A DNA stretch of 64,000 nucleotides, from the NCBI GenBank assembly GCA_049322695.1, contig JBMORW010000046.1, positions 62,001 through 126,000 on the forward strand, in the 5' to 3' direction. The stretch comes from CALGKJ01 sp049322695. Its GTDB lineage: Bacteria; Bacillota; Clostridia; Lutisporales; Lutisporaceae. Each line of letters starts with the position of its first letter. Within the stretch, counting starts at the first letter, position 1. The notes beneath the pieces are model-generated. The model was not told the DNA's origin. It did no database searches and worked only from the letters and a program-made list of their open reading frames with translations. A program made the position numbers and the translations under genes. Below, in pieces: positions 1 to 8,517 of the stretch.

Positions 1-14
1 CCACCAAATACCAA

Positions 15-43
15 TTGACAAGTAAAAAAAGATATAATATAAT
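15..43 (+). promoter_or_regulatory. sigma-A-type promoter of the tRNA locus
   Basis: TTGACA at 15-20 and TATAAT at 38-43 are separated by exactly 17 bases, a full consensus vegetative promoter. Transcription would start near position 50, about 20 bases before tRNA-Asp, so it probably drives the tRNA cluster. Confidence 0.8.
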
Positions 44-69
44 ATCACTTGTCACTGAAATTTAAACAT

Positions 70-146
70 GGCCCAGTAGTTCAGTTGGTTAGAATGCCAG
101 CCTGTCACGCTGGAGGTCGACGGTTCGAGCCCGTTCTGGGTCGCCA
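70..146 (+). tRNA. tRNA-Asp (anticodon GTC)
   Basis: The acceptor arm GGCCCAG (70-76) pairs with CTGGGTC (136-142). The anticodon loop reads CTGTCAC, the T arm carries GGTTCGAGCC, and an encoded CCA sits at 144-146. All four arms fold normally. Confidence 0.95.
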
Positions 147-185
147 TTTAAACTTAATGCTTTAAAGGTGCATAGCACCAAAAAT

Positions 186-265
186 GCTGATGTAGCTCAA
201 TTGGTAGAGCAGCTGACAGCCTGAACTTCGTTCAGGAGTAATCAGCAGGTCGCGAGCGACATCAC
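186..265 (+). pseudogene. decayed tRNA-Thr with an inserted hairpin
   Basis: The 5' half matches the intact tRNA-Thr 22 bases downstream (GCTGATGTAGCTCAATTGGT against GCTGGTGTAGCTCAATTGGT). The anticodon loop is replaced by about 21 extra bases forming a CCTGAAC/GTTCAGG hairpin (220-236). After the shared TAATCAGCAGGTCGCG the T arm is lost, and the segment ends with a short ACATCAC acceptor remnant. No anticodon, T loop or CCA remains, so it cannot act as a normal tRNA. Confidence 0.75.
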
Positions 266-286
266 AAAAATGAGTAAAGTTAAAAT

Positions 287-362
287 GCTGGTGTAGCTCA
301 ATTGGTAGAGCAGCTGACTTGTAATCAGCAGGTCGCGGGTTCGAGTCCCATCACCAGCTCCA
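287..362 (+). tRNA. tRNA-Thr (anticodon TGT)
   Basis: GCTGGTG (287-293) pairs with CACCAGC (352-358). The anticodon loop CTTGTAA gives TGT, the T loop GTTCGAGTC is intact, and CCA is encoded at 360-362. It is the only functional one of three related sequences here. Confidence 0.95.
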
Positions 363-422
363 TTTATTTTTTGAATCAAGAAGTATGTAGATAATTACAT
401 GCTTTTTTTATATACATTTAAA

Positions 423-484
423 CTGGTGATGGGCGGCTTATATATCATAACATCATATATACTCCAACCTACCAATTGAGCAGC
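423..484 (-). pseudogene. inverted tRNA-Thr-like remnant
   Basis: Read on the minus strand this contains the D-arm block GCTCAATTGGTAG and, 35 bases later, the 3' block CCCATCACCAG of tRNA-Thr. The real gene has 38 bases between these blocks. The intervening anticodon and T-arm part is replaced by an AT-rich TATATAT-ATATATA hairpin. It looks like a degenerate copy in opposite orientation. Confidence 0.5.
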
Positions 485-806
485 TTGCATTTGCTGTGCA
501 ATTGCTTGGAACAGCCTATGGTTGTTCACGGCAACGTAGCGGATGAGAACTATGTTCTCAAAGGAAAGCAAAGCTTTCCATTATTCTATAGGTTACTGAC
601 TAAACACTTGCTATTAGATCTTTTATAAAAATACATGAGATTAATGATTTTATATTTTTTACCTATTCAAATATTCATCAATTAGTAGGTACAGATTGCG
701 AGTAAAGGAAATTATTTCTATAATAAGTCTAAATAAATGAACTGTACTGAAAATTCGTACAGTTCTTCTTGCTACTTTCGTTATTTATAGAACGAAGGCA
801 ATTCTG
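485..806. other. non-coding spacer with small hairpins
   Basis: I see no open reading frame with a ribosome-binding site here. Two short perfect hairpins occur around 545-580 (GAGAAC-TAT-GTTCTC and GGAAAGC-AAA-GCTTTCC). The rest is AT-rich and featureless up to the KilA-N remnant. Confidence 0.5.
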
Positions 807-1665
807 ATGTTAAATGATAAAAATCTTAAAGAAACCATTATCGCTAAAGGAACTGAGATCGCTGTTATTTCTGAAGGAGTTGACAATGATTATATATCTT
901 TATCTGATATTGCAAGATATAAAACAGATGAAAACTCTGGTTATATGATACAAAACTGGATGCGAAATCGTAATGTAGTGCAATTTATCGGTTTATGGGA
1001 AAAGTTAAATAATTCTAATTTCAATTGCCTCGAATTCGAGGCAATTGAAAATGAAGCTGGACTCAATAGTTTTGTTTTGACTCTCAAAAGTGGATTGAAA
1101 AAACAGGAGCTATCGGCATGACATCGAAACAAGGACGTTAGCAGCTACCTTCGCTCATTCTGATATCGCCTTTGAGTTTGCTTCATGGATTTCGCCTGAG
1201 TTCAAACTTTACATTATTAGAGATTATCAACGATTAAAATCAAATGAAAATAGTCGTTTATCAGTTGGTTGGAATCTTAACCGCACCCTTGCCAAAATCA
1301 ATTATCGAATACATACAGACGCCATCAAGGATGTATTAATTCCGCCAGATGTCACTCCACAGAAGCAAAACATAACTTATGCCAGCGAAGCTGATATCTT
1401 GAATGTTGCACTGTTTGGCATGACAGCAAAGGAATGGCGGCAAGCTAATTCGGGGGTAAGAGGAAATATACGTGATGAGGCATCACTTCAGCAGCTGATT
1501 GTTCTGTCGAACATGGAAAGCCTGAATGCGGAGTTTATCCGTCAGGGATTACCGCAAAAGGAACGTTTACTGCGGCTAAACACCAGTGCCAAGCAGATGA
1601 TGATATCACTTTTGGATAATGCCGGGGTTGAATGCTTAAAGCAGCTGGAGCAGTCAAAGGAGTAA
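807..1665 (+). pseudogene. frameshifted KilA-N domain gene
   Basis: The first frame (from 807) gives a KilA-N-type start, with the segments ISLSDIARYK and IQNWMRNRNVVQFIGLWEKL. It then breaks at about 1083, where the expected QKWIEKTGAIG is in the next frame. A second break lies near 1135, because the expected FAHSDIAFEFASWISPEFKL is again in another frame, which runs to the stop at 1665. KilA-N proteins are DNA-binding domains typical of phages and mobile elements. With two frame changes and a stop the gene is dead. It sits next to a tRNA cluster, a usual place for mobile elements, and is probably what is left of one. Confidence 0.8.
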
Positions 1666-1727
1666 ACACCGTACTACATGGGGTTAATTTGTACCATCGT
1701 AGACAGAATACAATACAAGGAGGTAAT

Positions 1728-2156
1728 ATGAGTAACTTCTTTGACCGTGAAAACTTAGAAAAAATAAAACTTCTTAATGAAAAAGCTGTTATATCTCATA
1801 GGACTAAGCCATTTGATTTAAATAACATAAATGATCTTGAGGAATTGCTTAAATATAAAGTATGTGCATTTTTAGATTATAAAGAATATGAAATGACAAT
1901 AGATGATGTGCTTGAACATTTCGATGAAAGCATGGAGTATTATGATACAGCTACATGGCTTAATGTTTCACTAGGAACAAATAACCCAGACAAGCTACTT
2001 GAAAAATGCTACAATTCTACACGAAAGGCAGCCGATGATTTTTATAAATTAACACAGAGAGCAGAAAAAGAATGTAAAGAAGTACTTTATATCATTGTTG
2101 ATAGTGATGAAGAAACTCAAAAAAGCATTTTAGGTTTTACTATGAAAAAAAACTAA
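1728..2156 (+). CDS. hypothetical protein, probably truncated at an A tract
   Basis: The 142-residue protein starts at the ATG after AAGGAGGTAAT, which is preferred over the ATG at 1632 inside the KilA-N remnant. I do not recognise the family. It is acidic, helical and soluble. It ends TMKKN* just after eight consecutive A bases (2143-2152). With one A fewer the frame would continue as TNNFNDIIENIFYEITELEY and on to a stop at 2356-2358, adding about 65 residues of similar composition. This suggests a homopolymer frameshift or a slippery site, and a sequencing error cannot be excluded. Confidence 0.55.
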   Translation: MSNFFDRENLEKIKLLNEKAVISHRTKPFDLNNINDLEELLKYKVCAFLDYKEYEMTIDDVLEHFDESMEYYDTATWLNVSLGTNNPDKLLEKCYNSTRKAADDFYKLTQRAEKECKEVLYIIVDSDEETQKSILGFTMKKN

Positions 2157-2323
2157 TAACTTTAATGACATAATAGAAAATATTTTTTATGAAATCACTG
2201 AATTAGAATATGAATATAATATGGAAAAGGCTTATGAGAACTTCAAAACATTTTTGAAAGATACTGTATCCATCGAGGGTACGGTTTTTTTGCATGCTTC
2301 AGTGTTGGCAGAGTCTAATAGGT

Positions 2324-2363
2324 GCAAATCAAATATGACATGTACTTGTCATATTTGATTTGC
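2324..2363. promoter_or_regulatory. perfect 17-bp palindrome upstream of the DUF3788 gene
   Basis: GCAAATCAAATATGACA (2324-2340) is followed by a six-base loop and its exact reverse complement (2347-2363). It lies 28 bases before the DUF3788 start codon and has no T run after it. It therefore looks more like an operator or RNA leader hairpin than a terminator. Confidence 0.55.
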
Positions 2364-2390
2364 TACAATAGCTGAGAGAGGAGTGATTAT

Positions 2391-2810
2391 ATGGCATTAA
2401 GTTATTTCGAAGATAAAGGATCAGTTCCAAAGGAAAATGAGCTTCAAGAAATACTTGGCGCAGCTTGGAGGCACTGGATGAGTATAAAGCATCATACAGA
2501 AAATACATACCAAAATGTAAATGAAGAATGGAAGCATTACGGAAAGGCATCAGGCTGGACGCTGCTGATGAAACAGAAGAAAAGAACGTTATATTACTTG
2601 TTTCCTTGTCAGGACCACTTTATAATACAGTTTGTATTTGGAGAAAAAGCGGCAGAAGAAGCAGAAAAAAGCAATTTGAGTGAAGAAATAAAGCAAAGCA
2701 TAAGAGAGGCAAAACCCTATATAGAAGGAAGAAGCTTCAGAGTCACAGTGAGAAGTACAGGCGAAATAGCTGCAATAGAAGAACTCATAAAAATTAAGGT
2801 TGAATATTAA
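2391..2810 (+). CDS. DUF3788 family protein
   Basis: The 139-residue protein is preceded by GAGAGAGGAGTGATT. Its layout matches DUF3788: an N-terminal LSYFEDKGSVPKENEL segment, a central KASGWTLLMKQKKRTLYYL strand pair, and a C-terminal EGRSFRVTVRS. This small cytosolic family is widespread in Bacillota, fused or next to AraC-type regulators, and has no proven function. Here it directly precedes an AraC-family gene in the same orientation, separated by 133 bases. The palindrome upstream may control it. Confidence 0.75.
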   Translation: MALSYFEDKGSVPKENELQEILGAAWRHWMSIKHHTENTYQNVNEEWKHYGKASGWTLLMKQKKRTLYYLFPCQDHFIIQFVFGEKAAEEAEKSNLSEEIKQSIREAKPYIEGRSFRVTVRSTGEIAAIEELIKIKVEY

Positions 2811-2943
2811 TAATCATGACTTCGAATTTGCATGCCTTACAAAAAGTTAGCAGTTTTTGTCTTCCTCAAAAAAGTCGAGAACATACTTCCATAGTAAAGT
2901 ATAATAAAAATATCTTCCGGAAGTAAATTAAGGTGGTGGGGCA

Positions 2944-4452
2944 ATGGATTATTTCTGCTTTATACAGTCAGTGGTATCCTACATTGAAAGCAGACTGAAA
3001 TCGGATATAGATTATTCAAAGCTTGAAAGGGCAACAGGCTTTTCTATAGCGCATACCAGAGATGTTTTCAAGTCATGTACGAAGCTGTCTCTGGCGAAAT
3101 ATATATTATATAGAAGGATTTCAAATGCTGCCTTCGATATAATCCATACAGACAATAGCATACTTGATATAGCTGTTGACTATGGCTTTGAAAGCTATGA
3201 TACATTTACGAGAGCCTTTAAAAGAATAACAGGATATACTCCAAGAGATTTCAGGAAAAACAACTTTCAGGTAGGTAGAGTGAAGCTGACACCAGGCTTG
3301 TTTGGGCCGGGAATTGTAAAGAATGAAAGACTCAACATTACCCCTCAGCTAAATCTGGAGGAAATGATAAAAATGAAAACAATAAAAAAATCAGAGGACA
3401 GCTGTGTATTATACGGAGTACCTAAAGTAAATTACAGCTATGAGGAATGCACTCCCTTCCCTTCTTCATTGAGAGCGTGTCTTAATTACATGGGACAAAA
3501 CATGAACTACAGCTATCTCATGGCAGCATCGGGAGCTGCCTTCCGTCTCAGATGGAATACAAATTTCTGGGACGGCGGAAATGTAGACATTATGCGTATA
3601 TATGACAATCCTTATGAAGCCTTTGAAAGATCTTTTAAAGCAGCAGGCAGAGAATACAAGATACTCAGGAGAGAAGCTGACAGCAGTAAAGAAGATTTCG
3701 TAAGATTTATTAAAACCGAAATAGATAACGGACGCCCCGTTATCGCTCTGGGTATTATAGGACCTCCAGAGGCATGCATAGTAACAGGCTATCGTGACAA
3801 CGGAGAAACCTTGCTGGGCTGGAATTTTTTTCAGGATAATCCTGAGTTTGCAAAGAACTCTCAGACAGATGAATCAGGCTATTTTATATGCAGCAGCTGG
3901 TGGGAAAATCACGACACCAAGGGTGTTATGTCCATAGGTGAGGATATAGGTACTGAAACAAGCATTAAAGAGCTCATAGAAAATGCTGTAGACATAATGA
4001 CCAGGGAACGAGTGGGTGAATATGCAGGAGGTCAAGCAGCATATGATGAATGGGCAAATGCTTTAACTGACGAAAGCCAGTTTCCCAAGGATGCAATACT
4101 TCCATTACTGTTTGAAAGACTTATGTGTCAGACTGATGCCATGGTAATGATAAGTGAAGGAAGAGCATATGCCGGCTGCTTTATGGAGTGGGTTGCAGAA
4201 AAGTATAGTGATATGAGGACTGAATGTTTGGATGCCGCAAAACTGTTGAGAACTCAACATACACTGGTTAACAAGATTCGCGAACATATGGGAGGCTGGG
4301 AGCATACCGAGGAGCAGGCAAGAAGATTTGCTGATGCAACAGTCAGAAAACAGGTAGCAAGTGTTATAATGGAAGTAAAGGAACTGGATGCCAGAGCCTG
4401 TGATAAGCTTAAGGAAATACTGAATAAGCTCGAGCGCATACCGCGCACGTAA
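2944..4452 (+). CDS. AraC-type regulator fused to a cysteine-protease-like domain
   Basis: This 502-residue protein has an N-terminal AraC/XylS double helix-turn-helix (residues about 8-105, with the hallmark DIAVDYGFESYDTFTRAFKR and GYTPRDFR). After a linker comes a region of about 200 residues resembling the papain-like/BtrH-type peptidase fold (SCVLYGVPK through GNVDIMRIYD and PVIALGIIGPPEACIVTGYR). The remaining 150 residues are helical. The start follows AAGGTGGTGGGGC. It is likely a cytosolic transcription factor that senses a small molecule or peptide through the C-terminal part. The target is unknown, and the DUF3788 gene upstream is a candidate partner. No transmembrane segment is seen. 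Confidence 0.75.
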   Translation: MDYFCFIQSVVSYIESRLKSDIDYSKLERATGFSIAHTRDVFKSCTKLSLAKYILYRRISNAAFDIIHTDNSILDIAVDYGFESYDTFTRAFKRITGYTPRDFRKNNFQVGRVKLTPGLFGPGIVKNERLNITPQLNLEEMIKMKTIKKSEDSCVLYGVPKVNYSYEECTPFPSSLRACLNYMGQNMNYSYLMAASGAAFRLRWNTNFWDGGNVDIMRIYDNPYEAFERSFKAAGREYKILRREADSSKEDFVRFIKTEIDNGRPVIALGIIGPPEACIVTGYRDNGETLLGWNFFQDNPEFAKNSQTDESGYFICSSWWENHDTKGVMSIGEDIGTETSIKELIENAVDIMTRERVGEYAGGQAAYDEWANALTDESQFPKDAILPLLFERLMCQTDAMVMISEGRAYAGCFMEWVAEKYSDMRTECLDAAKLLRTQHTLVNKIREHMGGWEHTEEQARRFADATVRKQVASVIMEVKELDARACDKLKEILNKLERIPRT

Positions 4453-4523
4453 TATAGAGAGCTTGCATGAACAGCTCCCTGCAAAATATGCAGAGGACAG
4501 TTCATAATGCAAGCTCTATATTA
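4450..4523. terminator. bidirectional terminator between convergent genes
   Basis: TAATATAGAG-AGCTTGCAT (4450-4468) pairs with AATGCAAGCTCTATATTA (4506-4523) around a smaller inner hairpin. It lies where the AraC-type gene and dnaC converge, and the stem runs into the last codons of the dnaC-like gene. Confidence 0.7.
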
Positions 4524-5496
4524 TTTTATGCATCTTCAGTCTGATATCCTCACCTATGAATTCAAAAGTATCAAAGCTGCCGAAGATTCTGGAGGTTATT
4601 CTGTCTGAATATATCTTTACTATTTCATCTATATCCAGGTTTGTGGATATTATAAGCTTCTTATTATTACCTATTCTCCTGTTGAGTATATTGTAGATGG
4701 CCAATCCAGAAAACTGAGTCGTCAGCTCAGTACCCAGATCGTCAATAATCAAAAGGTCACAGTTGTATATATCGTTCAGAAGCTGGCTGTTCTGTTCTTC
4801 ATTATCAAAATCGAACTTGTATTTTCGAATATGGTCTATCAAATCCGGACAAAGCTGATATATTACACTCCGCCCTGCTTCCAGCAGCTCTTTGGCTATG
4901 GATTTGCATAGAAAGGTTTTTCCCAGCCCGGGTTTCCCTATAAACATCAGGTTTTTGTTGTGCCTGTCAAAGTTATTTGTATACTCAACACACTTTCTAA
5001 AAATATTCTTCATATTATCCTGAGGAGATATACCGTTTTCATTCTTTTCCTGTGAATAGTAATCAAGTCTGAATTGGTCAAAGTTTTCTCTTTCAAAGGA
5101 TTCAAGCATATTAGACTGCTTATACATGAGGCTTATTTCCTTCTGGGTATAGCAGCTGCACTTTGTATATTCCACAAAGCCTGTATCCTTGCAGGCTTTG
5201 CATTGGTGCTTCAGTTCAAGATAGTCTATTGGGTATTTATTAGCAGAAAGCAGCTCAGCCTTCTCTATTTTCAGGTCCATCTGCTTTTTCTGAAGCTGCT
5301 CTAAGAGCTCCTCATGCTTCATCTTACTATTGAGTACTGCTTTAGCAACTTCAATTCCTATTTGAGTCATTTCCTGCTCTATCTGACGTAAGCGTGGAAT
5401 TTTCTCATATACGACATTCTTTTTCTGTTCCAGCTCAAGTCTGCTTTTTTCTCTAAGCTCCTCATATTCTCTGGTTATCTGCTGCGATCTATTCAC
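4516..5496 (-). CDS. dnaC: DnaC/DnaI-type replicative helicase loader ATPase
   Basis: The 326-residue AAA+ protein has a Walker A motif FIGKPGLGKTFLCKSIA, a Walker B LLIIDDLGTE, sensor STNLD and an arginine-finger region YSDRITSRIFG. Before the ATPase come a coiled-coil N-terminus and a zinc-binding CKACKDTGFVEYTKCSC cluster. This architecture is that of DnaI/DnaC loaders, which deliver the DnaB-type helicase to origins. It overlaps the upstream dnaD by eight bases, so the two are translationally coupled. In Clostridia the dnaD-dnaC pair usually lies in this arrangement. Confidence 0.88.
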   Translation of the reverse strand: MNRSQQITREYEELREKSRLELEQKKNVVYEKIPRLRQIEQEMTQIGIEVAKAVLNSKMKHEELLEQLQKKQMDLKIEKAELLSANKYPIDYLELKHQCKACKDTGFVEYTKCSCYTQKEISLMYKQSNMLESFERENFDQFRLDYYSQEKNENGISPQDNMKNIFRKCVEYTNNFDRHNKNLMFIGKPGLGKTFLCKSIAKELLEAGRSVIYQLCPDLIDHIRKYKFDFDNEEQNSQLLNDIYNCDLLIIDDLGTELTTQFSGLAIYNILNRRIGNNKKLIISTNLDIDEIVKIYSDRITSRIFGSFDTFEFIGEDIRLKMHKII

Positions 5497-6517
5497 TTAG
5501 TTCACCTCTGCCCTTTTTCAGGAGATTTTCTTTCAACACCTTAGTATCATAGTTTCGATTTGCAAAATTACTGAAGGATTTTGAGCTTCTTACATCTTTT
5601 CCTGCAGGCTTATCCTTCCTGCTTTCTGTCTTCAGCAGATATGCCTCTACCTCCTGCAGTGTCTTAAGGTCACATTTATACCATTCGCCCAGTATTTTGT
5701 CTATGTATGAAAATGAAGGCTTGATTGTTTGCGAAGTAAGCTCGCATGCCTTTAGTACAATGTCCTCGGAGAATGAATATGTATAAAACCATTTATGAAG
5801 CAGCTCTTCTTCAGGTGCAGTGGGCTGTCTTCCTATTCTGAGAAAGCTGATTACCTTACTGTATTTCTGCCACTTTTCCCTGTGCTTGGCTGAGTATTCC
5901 GCCACCATTTCCGCGGATTTGATACCTGCATCAAACCAGTTTTTGGCCACCTGCTTCAGATAAGGAAGATCCTTCTTGTTTCTGGAGTAGCAATCCTCCA
6001 GGAGCAGAATGACTACCTCTGGCGAGAAAGAGTAATCATCAATCCAATCCAGAAAGGTAAACATCTCGCTCTGTGAAGGCTCTCTGCCCATTATTCTTTT
6101 CATGTATTCAAACATTTCACGTATTCTGTTGTTCTGTCGAGCTGTTATTATTCTATCGGGACTGTACTTGTCATGCTCCTTTTGCTTTCCTTTAATATTC
6201 AAGAAAAGTTCCTTTATACTAATAAACTCTATTGTATATCCATCGGTGTCGTATGCATCGGCAGTCAGCTTCACTATACCCTGCTGCTCCCAGTACTTCC
6301 ATGCATCTACCACTTCTTCCTCGGACAGACTGAGGGTTCTGGCCATAATATCGTTAGAAATACTGCCATAGGAGGGGCTGCTTGTGTATTTCAGTCCCAA
6401 CAAATACACCTTTACGTAATCCCCAGGTGCTTTTGGCATATAGTGATTAATAAATGCATTTTCAATAATTGTGTTATGCAGATCCTCATTATTTGCTCTG
6501 AATCTAAAACAGTTCAT
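5489..6517 (-). CDS. dnaD: DnaD-domain primosome protein
   Basis: The 342-residue protein starts with an N-terminal winged-helix region (VKVYLLGLKY and SLSEEEVVDAWKYWEQQGIV). It carries two DnaD/DnaB2-type helical repeats, with the DnaD signature PEVVILLLEDCY and YLKQVAKNW followed by a second copy SEDIVLKACELTSQTIKPSF and YIDKILGEWY. DnaD acts in replication restart and initiation, remodelling DNA before helicase loading by the overlapping dnaC product. Length and two-repeat layout fit clostridial DnaD. Confidence 0.85.
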   Translation of the reverse strand: MNCFRFRANNEDLHNTIIENAFINHYMPKAPGDYVKVYLLGLKYTSSPSYGSISNDIMARTLSLSEEEVVDAWKYWEQQGIVKLTADAYDTDGYTIEFISIKELFLNIKGKQKEHDKYSPDRIITARQNNRIREMFEYMKRIMGREPSQSEMFTFLDWIDDYSFSPEVVILLLEDCYSRNKKDLPYLKQVAKNWFDAGIKSAEMVAEYSAKHREKWQKYSKVISFLRIGRQPTAPEEELLHKWFYTYSFSEDIVLKACELTSQTIKPSFSYIDKILGEWYKCDLKTLQEVEAYLLKTESRKDKPAGKDVRSSKSFSNFANRNYDTKVLKENLLKKGRGELSE

Positions 6518-7030
6518 ATAGCACCCCGTATTTTTAGCAATATATCATAATTATACCATAATTATTACCAAGATTCTCTAAATCTAATAATTCTTTAACA
6601 GGAAACAGCATGGTAAATCATGGGTAAAAAATATTGCAGGCGTTTGGTACAAATTGGTATTCAAGCAAGAAACGCACCTAATAAATACCAAAATAAGGCA
6701 AAAAGCGCAAGTTTTTGACTAATCTCACATATTTCAGCAAAATATGGATAAAATATTGTCAATTTATTCTTATACAAAACAGGTACCATATTTGAAATAG
6801 GTACTGTTAATAATCAAAAAGTTATAGTATAATGATTAGGCATAACTGTAATTAAATAGCAAAGAAAATAATTACTGCTTATAGAAGAGCATATGACAAG
6901 TTTAGTTATTAAGTTTGTTCTATATATGACGTACAGGACATATTATTAATTGATGGTTTGTACATATTATAGTAGAATTAGTATGACAATTATATAGCTT
7001 CCAGACTTTGCATAGGAAAGGAGAGCAACA
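6518..7030. other. divergent intergenic region dnaD / M23 peptidase
   Basis: About 510 bases without a gene. It is very AT-rich and must hold the promoters of both flanking genes, but no element reaches full consensus with correct spacing. No tRNA, riboswitch or strong hairpin is evident. Confidence 0.5.
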
Positions 7031-8479
7031 ATGCCGGAAATAAAGCTGGGTGAACTGCTTAAGAACCACATGCAAAGCATCATGAGTAAATTTTCGAGGT
7101 TTACAGGTAAATTCAGCAGTTTACAACATCCAAAACTGTCAAAGAAGATTATAAACAAGAAAAGATTTGTACTTAGTATAAGTACAGCTTTGTTGTTTGT
7201 TTTGATTTCATCATATATATATGTATCAGGAATAGCTTATTCAGTACAAGTAAATGGGGTAGAGGTGGGCAAGGTAAAAAACATAAGTATTGCTGCCAAT
7301 GCACAAAAAAGCTTGGAAGAAGAATATAAGAGTATAGCAAATGCCAACATAAAGCTGACAGCAGAAATCACCACCTCCAAGACAAGAGGAAGAGGTAAGG
7401 AGATAATGGACGAGGCACAGCTGCTGGAAGCATTTAAGAATGTTATCAACTATAATATAGAAACCTTTAGTATATATGCCGACGGCAGTGTAATAGCGAT
7501 TTTGAAGTCCAAGGAAGAAGCTGAAGAGGTTTTGTCAGCCGTAAAAGAACACTATCTTGCAGGGGTAGACACTGCGAAGCTTAAGGAGGTATCCTTTGCA
7601 GAAAACATTGAGGTTAAACAAGAGTACAACGATTTAAACAAGGTTATGCAGAAGGATGAGGTAGTATCCTTTGTCATAAAGGGCACCAATGAAGAGAGAA
7701 CACACAAGGTTGTATCGGGAGAAAGCTTTTGGTCAATATCCAGAAAATATAATATGAATACTGACGACCTCATAAAAGCCAATCCGACGGTAAACCCAAA
7801 CAAGCTTCAGATAGACCAGGTTCTCAGCCTCATAATACCAAAGCCGCTTATTAGTGTTAAGACGGTGGAAACAGTTACATATACAGATAAGATACTTTTT
7901 GAACAGAAGATTGAGTTCAGTGACTCTTTATATGCTGACCAGACCAGCATAAAGGTCAAGGGTGTGCCGGGAGAGAAGGAAGTAATAGCAGATATAGTCA
8001 AGGTCAACGGTCTTGAGACAGAAAGGACAATACTTTCTGAAAAAGTTATAAAGGAACCTAAGGAACAGATACTTATTAAGGGTACAAAGCCGATACCGCC
8101 GAAAAAAGGAACAGGTACCTTCTCAATGCCCACAAGAGGCAGATTGACCTCAAAATTCGGAAAAAGATGGGGTAGAATGCATGAGGGTATAGACTTGGCT
8201 GCTCCTGTAGGTACAGCTGTAAAGGCTGCTGACGGTGGAACTGTAAAATGGGTTGGTACAAAGGGCGGATATGGAAAGCTTATAATAATTGATCATGGTG
8301 CAGGCTTTGTTTCATACTATGGACACCTTAGCAAATACAACGTAAGCGTAGGAGATAAGGTATACAAGGGTCAGAAGATAGGAGCCGTAGGTAACACCGG
8401 AAGAAGTACAGGACCTCATTTGCATTTTGAAATCCGCAAAAATGGTGTGCCTGTAAATCCGTTAAAGTATTTGAAATAA
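7031..8479 (+). CDS. membrane-anchored LysM-G5-M23 peptidoglycan endopeptidase
   Basis: The 482-residue protein has one N-terminal transmembrane helix (residues about 48-66, FVLSISTALLFVLISSYIYV). A central region of about 150 residues follows, then a LysM domain (about 224-272, HKVVSGESFWSISRKYNMN), a G5-like domain (about 278-350) and a C-terminal peptidase M23 domain. The M23 zinc ligands are visible in HEGIDLAAPVG and in the HLHFE motif. It should cleave peptide cross-bridges in the wall from the outer face. It starts after AGGAAAGGAGAGCAAC and is followed by a terminator. It is well placed to be a WalRK regulon member, but no operator is claimed. Confidence 0.9.
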   Translation: MPEIKLGELLKNHMQSIMSKFSRFTGKFSSLQHPKLSKKIINKKRFVLSISTALLFVLISSYIYVSGIAYSVQVNGVEVGKVKNISIAANAQKSLEEEYKSIANANIKLTAEITTSKTRGRGKEIMDEAQLLEAFKNVINYNIETFSIYADGSVIAILKSKEEAEEVLSAVKEHYLAGVDTAKLKEVSFAENIEVKQEYNDLNKVMQKDEVVSFVIKGTNEERTHKVVSGESFWSISRKYNMNTDDLIKANPTVNPNKLQIDQVLSLIIPKPLISVKTVETVTYTDKILFEQKIEFSDSLYADQTSIKVKGVPGEKEVIADIVKVNGLETERTILSEKVIKEPKEQILIKGTKPIPPKKGTGTFSMPTRGRLTSKFGKRWGRMHEGIDLAAPVGTAVKAADGGTVKWVGTKGGYGKLIIIDHGAGFVSYYGHLSKYNVSVGDKVYKGQKIGAVGNTGRSTGPHLHFEIRKNGVPVNPLKYLK

Positions 8480-8485
8480 CAGATA

Positions 8486-8517
8486 AAGCTGGAAGTTAGA
8501 GTTCTTCCAGCTTTTTT
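8486..8517. terminator. rho-independent terminator
   Basis: AAGCTGGAAG (8486-8495) and CTTCCAGCTT (8504-8513) form a 10-bp stem followed by TTTTT on the plus strand. It ends the M23 gene. The stop codon of the convergent S8 peptidase lies in its loop. Confidence 0.85.
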
